Assembly: GCA_041394885.1 (NCBI GenBank)
Contig: JAWKHI010000070.1
Span: 1 to 21,413 of the forward strand
Length of the DNA stretch: 21,413 bases
DNA from: DSOI01 sp041394885
Lineage (GTDB): Bacteria; Acidobacteriota; Terriglobia; Bryobacterales; Bryobacteraceae
Reading direction: 5' to 3'
Shown here one piece after another: positions 1 to 8,660 of this stretch (its first letter is position 1; every line of letters starts with the position of its first letter). The position numbers were made by a program, and so were the translations under genes. The notes beneath the pieces are model-generated. The model saw nothing but the letters and a program-made list of their open reading frames with translations. It was not told the DNA's origin and ran no database searches.

Positions 1-720
1 GATTGCATCGTCACGAGCGCGCATCAGGCGCATCTGTCGGTGGAGGACACGGTATTCGAGCCGGTGGCGGCGGCCTATTCGTCGGTGCTGCCGGAGGAGC
101 GGCATCGGGGAGCGGCGGTGGTGGATCTGGGGATGCATTCGACCGGGATCGCGGTGTACGACGGGGAAGCGGCGGCGGGAGTGGCGAGCCTGCCGATTTC
201 GAGCGACCATCTGACGCGCGACATCGCGGTGGGGCTGCGCCACCACTACAACATCAACGTGAGCTACGAGGATGCGGAGATACTCAAGCGGGAGTACGGA
301 TGCGCGATGCTGGGGTTGACCGCCGACAGCGCGGAGATCGAGATTCCCTCCGACGACGGGCGGGAATCGCATTCGATCCGGCGGTACCAGATCAATGAAA
401 TCATCGAGGCGCGCGCGCAGGAACTGTTCGAATTCGTGCGCGCCGAAATTGTACGCGTCGGGATGGACCAGGCGCTGATGGAAGGGGTCTTTCTGACAGG
501 AGGAGGAGCACGGCTCCCGGGCATGCTCGACATGGCCGAGAAGGTGCTCAACTGTCACGCCAAGTACGGGCTGGCCGTGGGCGTACAGGACTGGCCTCAG
601 AATTTTCAGGATCCGGCGTGGACCACCGCGGCGGGTCTGGCAATGTATTCGGCCCGATTGAAGCTTCATCGGACGCGCCCGCGCAAACCGCCCGGGCTGC
701 TTGGCTTCTTCGGCTGGTAA
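1..720 (+). CDS. ftsA: Cell division protein FtsA, C-terminal part (5' end outside window)
   Basis: This is the 3' part of an actin-like ATPase gene. It is open from base 1 in frame 1, giving 239 visible residues, so the true start lies upstream of the window. The phosphate-binding stretch VVDLGMHSTGIAVYDG and the later FLTGGGARLPGM are typical of the FtsA/MreB/Hsp70 ATPase fold. The protein ends in KPPGLLGFFGW, a short hydrophobic/basic tail like the amphipathic helix that attaches FtsA to the inner membrane. FtsA anchors FtsZ filaments at the septum. The ftsZ gene follows after 24 nt on the same strand, the classic order at the end of a division-and-cell-wall cluster. The methionine at base 40 is internal, not the start. 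Identity is secure from context plus motifs. Confidence 0.93.
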   Translation, partial: DCIVTSAHQAHLSVEDTVFEPVAAAYSSVLPEERHRGAAVVDLGMHSTGIAVYDGEAAAGVASLPISSDHLTRDIAVGLRHHYNINVSYEDAEILKREYGCAMLGLTADSAEIEIPSDDGRESHSIRRYQINEIIEARAQELFEFVRAEIVRVGMDQALMEGVFLTGGGARLPGMLDMAEKVLNCHAKYGLAVGVQDWPQNFQDPAWTTAAGLAMYSARLKLHRTRPRKPPGLLGFFGW

Positions 721-744
721 CCAACGGTAGGAACGAGGTACCCC

Positions 745-2037
745 ATGTTGAATCTGAACGACTCGATGAAGTTCGAAATGGCCGAGGAGGCCGCGACCGG
801 AACCCGCATCAAGGTGCTGGGGATCGGAGGAGGTGGGGGCAACGCCGTTGCCCGCATGATGGAGGCGGGCCTCAATGGCGTGGAATTCTTCGTCCTCAAC
901 ACGGACCGGCAGGCGCTGCAGGCGTCGCCGGTGCCGAACAAACTGGCCATCGGCTCCAAGGTCACCAACGGCCTGGGCGCCGGATCGGACCCCGCCGTCG
1001 GGCGCCAGGCCGCGCTCGAGGACACCGAACGCATCATCGAGGCGCTGGAAGGCGCCGACATGGTCTTCATTACCGCGTGCCTGGGCGGGGGCACCGGCAC
1101 CGGAGCGGCGCCCATCATCGCCTCGCTTGCCAAGGAACTGAACGCGCTGACCGTGGCCGTGGTGACGACGCCGTTCCGCTTCGAGGGTCCGCGGCGGATG
1201 AAGATCGCCGAGCATGGGCTGGCAGAACTGGCCGGCACCGTCGACACCGTGATCACGATTCCCAACACGCGCCTGCTGGAGGTGGCCCCGGCGAGCACGG
1301 GCTTCCTCGAAGCGTTCACGCTGGCCGACGACGTGCTGCGGCAAGCCGTGCAAGGCATCAGCGACATCATCACCACGCCGGGCGTGATCAACCGCGATTT
1401 CGCCGACATCCGCGGCATCATGCTCGGCATGGGCTACGCGATGATGAGCACCGCGTCCGGCAAAGGCGAAAAGGCCGTGGTGGACGCCGCCCGGCGCGCC
1501 ATCGAGAATCCGCTCCTTGACGACGGGGGCGTTCGCGGCGCGCGCGGAACGCTCATCAACATTACCGCGTCGTCCAACCTCCCGATTCAGGATATCGACG
1601 AAGCCTGCACGCTCATCTGGCAGGCCACCGAAAACGACGACGTGCACATCAACTGGGGCATGGTGCTCGATGAGAATCTGAAGGACGAAGTGAAGGTGAC
1701 CGTCATCGCCACCGGTTTCGTGCGGGAGGGCATGGAAGCGCCGCGCAAGGTGGAGATCCCGCGCACGCACCGCCCGGCGCAACCGGCCGTGCCCGCCACG
1801 CCGGCCTACGCGCCGATCGTCGAGGCGCCGATGAGTTCCGCGGTGGAATCGCGCGGCGCGGTGTCGATCGATCTGGAGCCCGAGCCGCCGGCCGAGCAGG
1901 AGCCGATCATGCCGGAGGTGATCACGTCACCGCTCGACGCCGAAGAGGAAATGGCTACCAGCCGCACCGAACGCGGTTCCCATCAGGATCTGGACACGCC
2001 GGCGTTTCTGCGCCGCGAACGGCGCTTGTTCCAGTAG
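745..2037 (+). CDS. ftsZ: Cell division protein FtsZ
   Basis: This tubulin-like GTPase polymerises into the Z-ring at mid-cell. The 430-residue protein shows the N-terminal nucleotide-binding GIGGGGGNAV (about 27-35), the tubulin signature GGGTGTGAAP (114-123) and the T7 synergy loop GVINRDFADIR (213-223) with its acidic residues. A proline- and acid-rich linker spans about 335-412. The conserved C-terminal peptide TPAFLRRERR, near the end, binds FtsA and other partners. The family usually has a glycine or alanine-methionine before the signature; here it reads ACLGGG, a mild variant. ATG at 745 has a purine-rich GAACGAGG upstream and leaves 24 nt after ftsA, so the two are probably co-transcribed. 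A second ATG at 766 is possible but less likely. Confidence 0.98.
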   Translation: MLNLNDSMKFEMAEEAATGTRIKVLGIGGGGGNAVARMMEAGLNGVEFFVLNTDRQALQASPVPNKLAIGSKVTNGLGAGSDPAVGRQAALEDTERIIEALEGADMVFITACLGGGTGTGAAPIIASLAKELNALTVAVVTTPFRFEGPRRMKIAEHGLAELAGTVDTVITIPNTRLLEVAPASTGFLEAFTLADDVLRQAVQGISDIITTPGVINRDFADIRGIMLGMGYAMMSTASGKGEKAVVDAARRAIENPLLDDGGVRGARGTLINITASSNLPIQDIDEACTLIWQATENDDVHINWGMVLDENLKDEVKVTVIATGFVREGMEAPRKVEIPRTHRPAQPAVPATPAYAPIVEAPMSSAVESRGAVSIDLEPEPPAEQEPIMPEVITSPLDAEEEMATSRTERGSHQDLDTPAFLRRERRLFQ

Positions 2038-2041
2038 GGGG

Positions 2042-2060
2042 GGCGCTGCCGGCGCCTTTT
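2042..2060 (+). terminator. Weak intrinsic terminator after ftsZ
   Basis: A GGCGC / GCGCC stem (2042-2046 with 2052-2056) has a 5-nt loop and is followed directly by TTTT, five bases after the ftsZ stop codon. The stem is short and the U-tract has only four residues, so termination may be partial. Confidence 0.45.
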
Positions 2061-2134
2061 CCAATCGCAGCGCGGGCCGCGCATAGCCCCGATAGCAGAG
2101 CCGGAAACGTTCCGCGCTACACTCGGAAGATCGG

Positions 2135-2839
2135 ATGTCGCACCCTCCCCGGTACCGGTTTCTCGACGCACTGATTCACGCCTTCGTCGTGATCCTGATC
2201 GTCTCCAATCTGGTGGCGCCGAAGATCACCGCGATCGGGCCGTTCCGCATCAGCGGCGCGCAGTTGATGTTCCCGCTCACCTATATCTTTGGCGATATCT
2301 TCACCGAAGTCTATGGGTACGCCGCGTCGCGGCGGGCCATCTGGCATGGCTTCTTCGCTTCCGCGCTGCTGGCCATCATGGGGATGATCGTAGTGGCGCT
2401 GCCGCCAGCGCCGGAGTGGCACGACCAGGAAGCGTTCGCCCGCATCTTCGGCTTCGTTCCACGCATCGTGATCGCCAGCCTGATCGCCTACTGGTGCGGC
2501 GAGTTCGCCAACGCGTTCGTGATGGCGAAGATGAAGGTGGTTACGCGCGGACGCCACCTGTGGATGCGGACCATCGGCTCCACCATCGCCGGACAACTGG
2601 TGGATACCGTCATCGTGATCGTCATCGTCTTCGCGGGCACCGTCGACTGGGGAACCATCGTCAAGCTGATCTATTCCGGCTACATCAGCAAAGTGCTGTA
2701 CGAGGCCGCCATGACGCCGGTGACCTACGTGGTGGTGAATGCGCTCAAGCGGGGCGAAGGCATCGAGGTGTTCGATACGGCCACCGACTTCAACCCCTTC
2801 TCCGGAGAACGGGCGTCGTCGCCGGCCGCCGCCGACTGA
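2135..2839 (+). CDS. yhhQ: Queuosine precursor transporter, YhhQ/VUT family (DUF165)
   Basis: This 234-residue integral membrane protein has about six hydrophobic segments (roughly 10-30, 40-58, 70-90, 105-125, 145-170 and 180-200). The family hallmark is FPLTYIFGDIFTEVYGY at about 46-62. YhhQ/QPTR proteins bring preQ0/preQ1 or related deazapurines across the cytoplasmic membrane to feed queuosine tRNA modification. Length and topology match the family. The soluble tail after about residue 205 is poorly conserved. The start ATG at 2135 lies 97 nt after ftsZ, past a weak terminator, so it probably has its own promoter, although none is clear. A queD gene lies about 10 kb away on the other strand, which supports the organism handling deazapurines. 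Confidence 0.88.
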   Translation: MSHPPRYRFLDALIHAFVVILIVSNLVAPKITAIGPFRISGAQLMFPLTYIFGDIFTEVYGYAASRRAIWHGFFASALLAIMGMIVVALPPAPEWHDQEAFARIFGFVPRIVIASLIAYWCGEFANAFVMAKMKVVTRGRHLWMRTIGSTIAGQLVDTVIVIVIVFAGTVDWGTIVKLIYSGYISKVLYEAAMTPVTYVVVNALKRGEGIEVFDTATDFNPFSGERASSPAAAD

Positions 2840-2854
2840 CGCCGCGAGCCGTCC

Positions 2855-3291
2855 ATGGGTCCCGCGTTCAAAGACGTCATTCCGGCCGCGCCCAGTTGCG
2901 GGAATTGATGGGCGAGCCATCGCCGCTTGCCATCTCGAATCGCCCGGGCAATCGCCGCGGGAACACCTTCCACAACATCCTCGACAACCCGCGCGCCGGG
3001 CTCCCGTTCCTGGTTCCGGGCAAGACGGAAACACTGCGCGTGAACGGCGGTGCGCAACTGGTGATGCGGGACGTCGATGGCGTTTCGCGGCCGTACGCCG
3101 GATCTGGCGCTGGGCGTGACGGTGGAGGAAGCCTTCTTTCTTCGAAGTGCATGATCCGGTCCAGCCTCTGGAAGCCGGAGCAATGGCCGCCGCTCGAGGG
3201 CGTGGCTTCTCTCACCGTGGCGCTCACCGAAGCGCTCACCGAAGCGCTGGCGGAAGTGGCGGCGACTCGGGTGGAGGAGCTTGAGAAATGA
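2855..3291 (+). pseudogene. Decayed PPOX-class FMN-dependent protein (DR_2398-like family)
   Basis: No single frame reads through, but successive frames carry recognisable pieces of one pyridoxamine 5'-phosphate oxidase-like protein in the right order. Frame 2 gives MGPAFKDVI from the ATG at 2855, and hits TGA at 2906. Frame 1 gives LRELMGEPSPLAI, joined straight to RPGNRRGNTFHNILDNPRAG and then FLVPGKTETLRVNG. Frame 2 then gives PDLALGVTVEEAFF (from 3098), and frame 1 returns with SKCMIRSSLWKPEQW. In intact members about 60 residues separate the first two frame-1 blocks, so an internal deletion is inferred. A few bases also look lost where an FFHC-like motif would be expected. The 3' end carries a 12-bp tandem repeat (ALTEALTE). 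A sequencing error alone would not explain the deletion. The family call is from memory of conserved motifs. Confidence 0.72.
3220..3243 (+). repeat. 12-bp tandem repeat (two copies, plus a degenerate third)
   Basis: GCGCTCACCGAA is repeated exactly at 3220-3231 and 3232-3243. A degenerate third unit, GCGCTGGCGGAA, follows at 3244-3255. It lies in the 3' tail of the decayed PPOX gene and would encode ALTEALTEALAE. Confidence 0.85.
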
Positions 3292-4254
3292 TCAGGCGGA
3301 GCGAATCGGAACGGCTTTACTGAGCACGCCCGAGACCGCGGCGGCGATCCGGCGCGGATCGAGCCCGCTCCAGTCACGCAGCTCCCCCTGGGACCCGGCC
3401 ACCGTCACCGGCTCTCGCGCAAGGCGGAACGGCAGCAGCGTTGCCACCGGTTCGCCGTGATTGGGGCCGGTGGCCATCGCCATCGCCACGCATTCGGCCA
3501 ACCCGCCGGCTCCGTGTTCTTCAATGGTTGCCACGACGGAAGCCGACCGGGCCGCGCGACGGACATAATCGTCATCGAACGGCGCAATCCACGGCATGCT
3601 CGCGACCGTGGCCTCGATTCCCTGCTCCGCAAGTTCCTGAGCGGCGTCGAGCGCCACCGCCAGCGCGGCGCCGGTAGCAAGGAGCGTCACCTGCGGGGGG
3701 CCGGTTTCGCCGTGGCGCACCTCGATCGCGCGGCCGGAGGCGAAGGCCGGCTCGCGCGTGTGCAGCACCGGTTCCCCGGCCTTGCCAAGGCGCAGGTAGC
3801 CCGGGCCGCGACGCACCGCGAGCGCCGCCGTCGCCAAACGCGCCTCCACAGGATCGGCCGGGGCGAGCACGGCCATATTGGGAAGCACGCGCATGGCCGC
3901 CAAATCTTCCACGCCGTGGTGGCTGTAGCCGAGGCTCCCGTACGACAAACCGCCGCCTACGGCCACGATGGTGACGTCGAGATTGTGATAGGCCACGTCG
4001 TTCCGGATCTGCTCGAGACACCGCATCACGGGGAAATTCGCAATCGAGTAGGTGAAGACCTTTTTGCCCGCCATCGCCAGCCCGGCCGCCATCCCGGTCA
4101 TGTTCTGTTCGGCCACGCCGGCGTTGACGAACCGGTCTGGAAATCGCGAAGCGAAACGTTCGAGCACGGAATAGCCCAGGTCTCCGCACAGCAGCCACAC
4201 GCGCGGATCGCGCGCGGCGATCTGTTCGAGAGCTTCGATGAACGCCGTCCTCAC
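3292..4254 (-). CDS. Transketolase, C-terminal subunit (pyrimidine-binding and C-terminal domains)
   Basis: This is the second half of a split ThDP-dependent transketolase, 320 residues. The pyrimidine-binding domain begins near residue 2 and carries FVNAGVAEQNM at 42-52; Glu49 is the expected glutamate that activates the ThDP aminopyrimidine. SYGSLGYSHHGVEDLA (104-119) is the usual Y-S-H-HG-ED segment. A transketolase C-terminal domain follows from about residue 185. The start is GTG at 4254, overlapping the TGA of the upstream N-terminal subunit as GTGA, so the two are translationally coupled and probably form one enzyme. Classical transketolase moves a two-carbon ketol between sugar phosphates. 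Its place behind rfbH suggests action on an activated or branched sugar, which is inference. It ends directly against the 3' end of the decayed gene to its left. Confidence 0.9.
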   Translation of the reverse strand: MRTAFIEALEQIAARDPRVWLLCGDLGYSVLERFASRFPDRFVNAGVAEQNMTGMAAGLAMAGKKVFTYSIANFPVMRCLEQIRNDVAYHNLDVTIVAVGGGLSYGSLGYSHHGVEDLAAMRVLPNMAVLAPADPVEARLATAALAVRRGPGYLRLGKAGEPVLHTREPAFASGRAIEVRHGETGPPQVTLLATGAALAVALDAAQELAEQGIEATVASMPWIAPFDDDYVRRAARSASVVATIEEHGAGGLAECVAMAMATGPNHGEPVATLLPFRLAREPVTVAGSQGELRDWSGLDPRRIAAAVSGVLSKAVPIRSA

Positions 4255-5072
4255 CGGTTCCGCACCTCGTCGAGCGCGCGCGCCAACTGCGCCAGGTCCG
4301 GCGAGCGATAGTGCCAGGCCAGATCCTGCTCCATGAACGACACCCCTTTGCCCTTCACGGTATGGGCGATCACCACGCTCGGGCGTCCGGGCTCAAACGG
4401 CGCCTGGCCGAGCGCGGCGGCGATGGCGGTGTGATCGTGACCGTCGATCTCGCGCACCCCCCACCGGAACGCCCGCCACTTGTCGGCGAGCGGCGCCAGA
4501 TCCGCCACCTCGGCCACGCTGCCGAAGCTTTGCATCTTGTTGTAGTCGACGATGGCCACCAGGTTGTCGAGACCGAGCTGCGGGGCGAGGAGAGCCTGCT
4601 CCCACACCGACCCTTCGTCCAATTCGCCGTCGCTCAGCAGGACGAACACGCGCCACCCAGCCCCGCCGCGCTTGGACGCGAGCGCCATCCCACCGCCAAC
4701 CGGCAACCCGTGCCCGAGCGACCCGGTGGACAACTCGACGCCCGGAACGTGATGGCTCACGTGGCCGAGCAGGCGCGATCCGCTCTCGCAATACCGATCC
4801 AGTTCCTCGACGGGAAAGAATCCCCGCTCGGCCAGCACGGCGTACAGCGCCGCCGCGGCGTGCCCCTTGCTGACGATCAGGCGATCCCGTTCGGGCCAAT
4901 CGGGACGCGCCGGGTCCACACGGAGCACGCGGCCGTAGAGGACGGCGAGCAGATCGGTCATCGACAGGCTGCTGGCGATATGCGACGCCCGCGCCCGGTG
5001 CACCATCCGCAGCGAGTGCTCGCGGATGCGCAGCGCCAGCGCCGGGGTGGACTCAACGGCGCACGAAGGCAT
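4251..5072 (-). CDS. Transketolase, N-terminal (ThDP pyrophosphate-binding) subunit
   Basis: This is the first half of the split transketolase, 273 residues. Visible motifs are HIASSLS (31-37), SKGHAAAALY (68-77), ELSTGSLGHGL (113-123) and the ThDP/Mg site SDGELDEGSVWE (147-158) paired with Asn178 in DYNKMQ. HTVKGKGVSFME (237-248) closes the domain. The first residue of the usual GDG triplet is Ser here. Split transketolases are common both in pentose-phosphate metabolism and in sugar biosynthesis clusters, where relatives act on special substrates. ATG at 5072 lies inside the 3' end of rfbH (20-nt overlap), which ties expression to that gene. The dedicated context makes a housekeeping role less likely than a sugar-cluster role; the substrate is unknown. 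Confidence 0.9.
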   Translation of the reverse strand: MPSCAVESTPALALRIREHSLRMVHRARASHIASSLSMTDLLAVLYGRVLRVDPARPDWPERDRLIVSKGHAAAALYAVLAERGFFPVEELDRYCESGSRLLGHVSHHVPGVELSTGSLGHGLPVGGGMALASKRGGAGWRVFVLLSDGELDEGSVWEQALLAPQLGLDNLVAIVDYNKMQSFGSVAEVADLAPLADKWRAFRWGVREIDGHDHTAIAAALGQAPFEPGRPSVVIAHTVKGKGVSFMEQDLAWHYRSPDLAQLARALDEVRNR

Positions 5073-6390
5073 CGATCACCTCGGCCACATACGCGGTCTG
5101 GTCACCGCCGAGCCCTGGATAGACGCCGATCCAGAACACATGGTTCATCACCATGTCCGTGGTGGCGAGCGTGCCGACCTGCCTGTGCGGGGCGTCGAGA
5201 TAGGCCGGCTGCCGCAGCAGGTTTCCGCCGAACAGCAGGCGCGTGGCGATGCGTTTGGATTCCAGATGGCGCACCAGTTGGTCCCGCGTGAATCCCGCTT
5301 CCGGCCGCACGGCGATCGGGAACCCAAACCAGCTCGGGTCGGAATCGGGCGTCGCTTCCGGGAGGATCAACCACTCTCCGGTCCGCGCGAGCCCTTCCCG
5401 GAGCCGCGCGAAGTTCCGCTTCCGGGCCTCGATGAACGCGGGAAGCTTTTCGAGCTGCGCGACACCCACCGCGGCCTGCATATCGGTGAGCTTCAGGTTG
5501 TAGCCGATGTGCGAGTAGGTGTACTTGTGGTCATACCCGCACGGCAGTTCGCCCAGTTGCCAATCGAACCGCTTGCCGCACGTGTTGTCGGCGCCGGGCT
5601 CGCACCAGCAGTCGCGGCCCCAGTCGCGGAAGGACTCGGCTACCGTCTTCAATAACGGTTTCGCCGTCAGCACGGCGCCGCCTTCGCCCATGGTGATGTG
5701 ATGGGCCGGATAGAAACTCGTGGTAGCGATGTCGCCGAAGCCGCCCACGGGACGGCCGGCATAGGTGGACCCGACCGCGTCGCAGCAATCCTCCACCAGC
5801 CACAGCCCGTGGCGTGCGGCGAACGCGGTGACCGCGGCGAGGTCAAACGGATTGCCGAGGGTGTGGGCGGCCACGATGGCGCGCGTCCGGGGCGACAATG
5901 CGGCTTCGAGCTCGCGCGGATCCAGGTTATAGGTGGGCGCGGTGACGTCGATGAACACCGGCATCAGTCCGTTTTGCAGAATCGGATTCACGGTTGTGGG
6001 GAACCCGGCCGCCACCGTGATCACTTCATCGCCGGGACGCAGGCGGCGATCGCCCAGCTTGGGGGACGTGAGCGCGGACACCGCCACCAGGTTCGCCGAC
6101 GAGCCCGAGTTGACGAGAAGGCAATCGCGGACGCCGAACAGGCGCGCGAAGGCCCGCTCGAACTGCGACGCGAAGCGGCCCGCCGTGAGCCAGAATTCGA
6201 GCGCCGATTCCACCAGCAACTGCATCTCGGCGGCGTCGAACACACGGCCCGCGCAGGGCACGGGCGTTTGGCCGGGCTCGAACACCGAGGGTTGGAACCG
6301 GGCGTCGTGATAGCGCTTCACCAGCGCGAGAATCTCCGCCTTGAGCGCCTCGGCCGACACGGTTCCGGACAGTTCGGAAATCGAGATCAT
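5053..6390 (-). CDS. rfbH: CDP-4-keto-6-deoxy-D-glucose 3-dehydratase (RfbH/DdhC/E1)
   Basis: This aminotransferase-fold enzyme uses PMP and a [2Fe-2S] cluster to remove the C3 hydroxyl of CDP-4-keto-6-deoxyglucose, the committed step to CDP-3,6-dideoxyhexoses. The 445-residue protein matches the family length. The motif SFYPAHHITMGEGG (225-238) has histidine where ordinary aminotransferases have the PLP lysine, the hallmark of E1. The cluster ligand spacing C-X57-C-X-C-X7-C is met exactly by Cys203, Cys261, Cys263 and Cys271. VNSGSSANL (93-101) is the phosphate-binding region. Its start overlaps the stop of the glycosyltransferase gene by 4 nt (ATGA). The flavin/FeS reductase partner (E3) and the RfbF/RfbG enzymes are not in this window. 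Confidence 0.95.
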   Translation of the reverse strand: MISISELSGTVSAEALKAEILALVKRYHDARFQPSVFEPGQTPVPCAGRVFDAAEMQLLVESALEFWLTAGRFASQFERAFARLFGVRDCLLVNSGSSANLVAVSALTSPKLGDRRLRPGDEVITVAAGFPTTVNPILQNGLMPVFIDVTAPTYNLDPRELEAALSPRTRAIVAAHTLGNPFDLAAVTAFAARHGLWLVEDCCDAVGSTYAGRPVGGFGDIATTSFYPAHHITMGEGGAVLTAKPLLKTVAESFRDWGRDCWCEPGADNTCGKRFDWQLGELPCGYDHKYTYSHIGYNLKLTDMQAAVGVAQLEKLPAFIEARKRNFARLREGLARTGEWLILPEATPDSDPSWFGFPIAVRPEAGFTRDQLVRHLESKRIATRLLFGGNLLRQPAYLDAPHRQVGTLATTDMVMNHVFWIGVYPGLGGDQTAYVAEVIDAFVRR

Positions 6391-7448
6391 CGCAGAATCC
6401 TCTCTCCCGGCCGCGCCGGTGACTCACTCTCCGCCTCGAGCGCATGCCGGGTGGGATCCTCCACCGCGCGCGCGAGCCGCCCGAGCCCCGGCGCACCGCC
6501 CTCGAACCCAGCCACGCGGTCCACCACCCACAACGGGCGCTCCTTGGTCTCGCGATAGATGTTGGCGATGTACTCGCCGAGCAGCCCCATGAACACACTT
6601 TGGAGCCCGATCAGAAAAAACAGCGCGAGCGTAATGGTGGTCCAGCCGGGCGGCGGTCCGTAGGCGAGCCAGCCCAAACGGTAGGCGATGTAGATTCCCG
6701 TGTAGGCGACCGCGCCGAGAATACTCCCGGACATGGTGAGCAGACCGGCATAGGTGGCCAGGCGCAGCGGCTGCGAAGAGAAAGCCAGGATCGCATTGAA
6801 GGCATATTGCAGGCAAAACAGAACGTTGGCCGTCGATTGCCCGGCCTTTCGCTCCGCCCGGTCATAGGGAAAGCCCACTTGCCGGAATCCGACCCACTGG
6901 ACCAATCCGCGCAGGTACCGGTTTTGTTCGCGGCATTGGTTCACCGCGTCCACCACCGGGCGCGCCAGCAGACGAAAGTCGGTGGCGTTGGGTGGAATGC
7001 GCACGTCGCTGAGGCGATGAATCAGCCAATAGGCGATGCGGACTCCGATGGTCTTGAGCGGGTTCCCATCGGCGCGCCGGGCCAGTTGGCCGTACACCAC
7101 CTGGTAGCCCTGCTCCCAGAGCGCGATCATCTCGGGGAGCTTTTCAGGAGGATCCTGCAGATCGGTGGCGATGAGCACCGCCGCTTCGCCCCGCGCATAC
7201 CGCAGACCGGCGGCCAGGGAGATCTCAGCGCCGAAGTTCCGGCTGAAACGGAGGAAGCGCCAGCGGGGATCCTCGGCCGCGAATTGCTCGCCGAGCGCGG
7301 GCGTTGCGTCCGCACTGGCATTGTCGATCAGGAGAAATTCGAATTCGTGACCTGGCAGCGCGGCCGTCACCGCCGCCAGTCTGCGGCGCAATTCCGGGAG
7401 GTTTTCCGCTTCGTTATAGGCGGGCAGGATCAGCGAGACCAAAGCCAT
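6387..7448 (-). CDS. Family 2 glycosyltransferase with C-terminal membrane anchor (GtrB/ArnC/DPM-like)
   Basis: This 353-residue protein has a GT-A domain beginning VSLILPAYNEAENLPEL (4-20), then SRNFGAEISLAAGLRYARG (69-87). The DXD-like DLQDPPEKL (96-104) would bind metal and nucleotide sugar. Two membrane spans, about 232-257 and 271-293, follow, with GLQSVFMGLLGEYIANIY just after, as in undecaprenyl-phosphate and dolichyl-phosphate sugar transferases. Such enzymes put one sugar from an NDP donor onto a polyprenyl phosphate at the inner face of the cytoplasmic membrane. The basic, low-complexity C-terminal tail (about 310-353) is unlike the core. In this cluster it probably handles the modified sugar, but the donor cannot be read from sequence. 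It lies 18 nt after the methyltransferase gene. Confidence 0.9.
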   Translation of the reverse strand: MALVSLILPAYNEAENLPELRRRLAAVTAALPGHEFEFLLIDNASADATPALGEQFAAEDPRWRFLRFSRNFGAEISLAAGLRYARGEAAVLIATDLQDPPEKLPEMIALWEQGYQVVYGQLARRADGNPLKTIGVRIAYWLIHRLSDVRIPPNATDFRLLARPVVDAVNQCREQNRYLRGLVQWVGFRQVGFPYDRAERKAGQSTANVLFCLQYAFNAILAFSSQPLRLATYAGLLTMSGSILGAVAYTGIYIAYRLGWLAYGPPPGWTTITLALFFLIGLQSVFMGLLGEYIANIYRETKERPLWVVDRVAGFEGGAPGLGRLARAVEDPTRHALEAESESPARPGERILR

Positions 7449-7466
7449 TGGGCAGCGCTCCTTCCC

Positions 7467-8660
7467 TCAAATGAGCCGCGGCGCGGCCGACCTCAGCGAC
7501 ACGAACTGTCCGCCCGCCTTCCGGAAGCCCTGCTGTTGCTCGACGATTTCTTCCTCGAACGACCGTGCAAAGATCGCGAGAAGGTCCGGTTGATCGGCTT
7601 CCAGCCGCGCCGGTGGACGCACCGGAATCCGGCTGCCCGGCAGCGCGAGGCCCTCCAGATGCCGATTGGCGTCGTAGATCGCGGAAACGTGCGTGCGGTC
7701 GACCCCGGCCGTGCTCAGCAGCGACACGGTCCGCTCGGCCGCTCCATATCCGGCCACCCTTCGGCCGGCTTTCTTTTGCACATCGAAGAAATCCCGCGTC
7801 TGGCGCAGGTACTCGCCCCACTCCTCGACGAAGGATTCCATCCCTGGCGCGTCCGGGCACCTTCCGCCGCGCCGCGGCGCCGAGCGCCGCGCCATCGCGA
7901 GCAGGCTGCCGCCGAACACAGGCACCGAATCCATGCGCTCCACACCCCAGCCGTAACGGGCGAGCAGAGCGCCGAGCGAACCCGCGTGAAAGTAGTTCGG
8001 ATGAATGTGATAGATATTCCCGTATATGCGCTGGCGGCAGGTCTCGGCGAGGTCCGGCACCTCCACCATCAAGACAGTCTCGGGCGTCGCAATCCGCTCG
8101 ATCCCGGCGAAGATCGGCTCGAAATCATCGATATGCTCGAGCACGTGGCGGATCACAACCGCGTCGGCCCGGTCGAGCGGCGATTGCCGCGCCGTTCTGG
8201 TGTCGAAGAAATCGTTCACCACCTCGAGCCCCCGCCGCCGCGCCTGCCGGGCCGGTTCCATCGCCGGCTCGAAGCCCGCCACTTTGAACCCGCGCCCTGC
8301 CAGCAGTTCGAGCAATTCGCCGTCGCTCGCCCCGATCTCGAGCACGCGCGCGGTCTGACCCTCCGGCGCCAGGCCGAGCGCCTGCAGCCGGTCCGCGACG
8401 GTTTCGAGATGCACCCGGTAGCCGCCGCTTGCGCCGGTGGCAAACCGGTACTGCGCGTAAAAGTCACCCTTCATCGATTCACGCAGTTGCACGTGTCCGC
8501 ACTCGGCGCACTCGAGCAGCGTGAGCGGAAACAGCGGATCGGCGCCGGGGTCGGCGTTCGGACGCACATACGCCCCCGCCACCGGCAAAGCGGGGAATTC
8601 CCGGAAGATTCTCCCCATCGCGCCCGCGCAGAGCCGGCATTTTTCTCGAACAGTCAACAC
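7467..8660 (-). CDS. SAM-dependent sugar C-methyltransferase (zinc-binding N-terminus, Methyltransf_14-type C-terminus)
   Basis: The 397-residue protein has the three-part layout of NDP-sugar C-methyltransferases such as the TylC3/NovU group. An N-terminal zinc site has Cys8/Cys11 (CRLC) and Cys51/Cys54 (CAECGH). The class I SAM domain carries VLEIGASDGELL (107-118) and VIRHVLEHIDD (169-179). A C-terminal Rossmann-like domain contains GYGAAERTVSLL. YHIHPNYFHAGSL (217-229) includes the histidine-rich segment near the sugar site in this family. Known members methylate a keto-sugar carbon, usually C3 of a 4-keto sugar. With rfbH next to it the substrate could be a keto-6-deoxy CDP sugar; this is inference. 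It overlaps the upstream SDR gene by 7 nt. Confidence 0.88.
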   Translation of the reverse strand: MLTVREKCRLCAGAMGRIFREFPALPVAGAYVRPNADPGADPLFPLTLLECAECGHVQLRESMKGDFYAQYRFATGASGGYRVHLETVADRLQALGLAPEGQTARVLEIGASDGELLELLAGRGFKVAGFEPAMEPARQARRRGLEVVNDFFDTRTARQSPLDRADAVVIRHVLEHIDDFEPIFAGIERIATPETVLMVEVPDLAETCRQRIYGNIYHIHPNYFHAGSLGALLARYGWGVERMDSVPVFGGSLLAMARRSAPRRGGRCPDAPGMESFVEEWGEYLRQTRDFFDVQKKAGRRVAGYGAAERTVSLLSTAGVDRTHVSAIYDANRHLEGLALPGSRIPVRPPARLEADQPDLLAIFARSFEEEIVEQQQGFRKAGGQFVSLRSAAPRLI

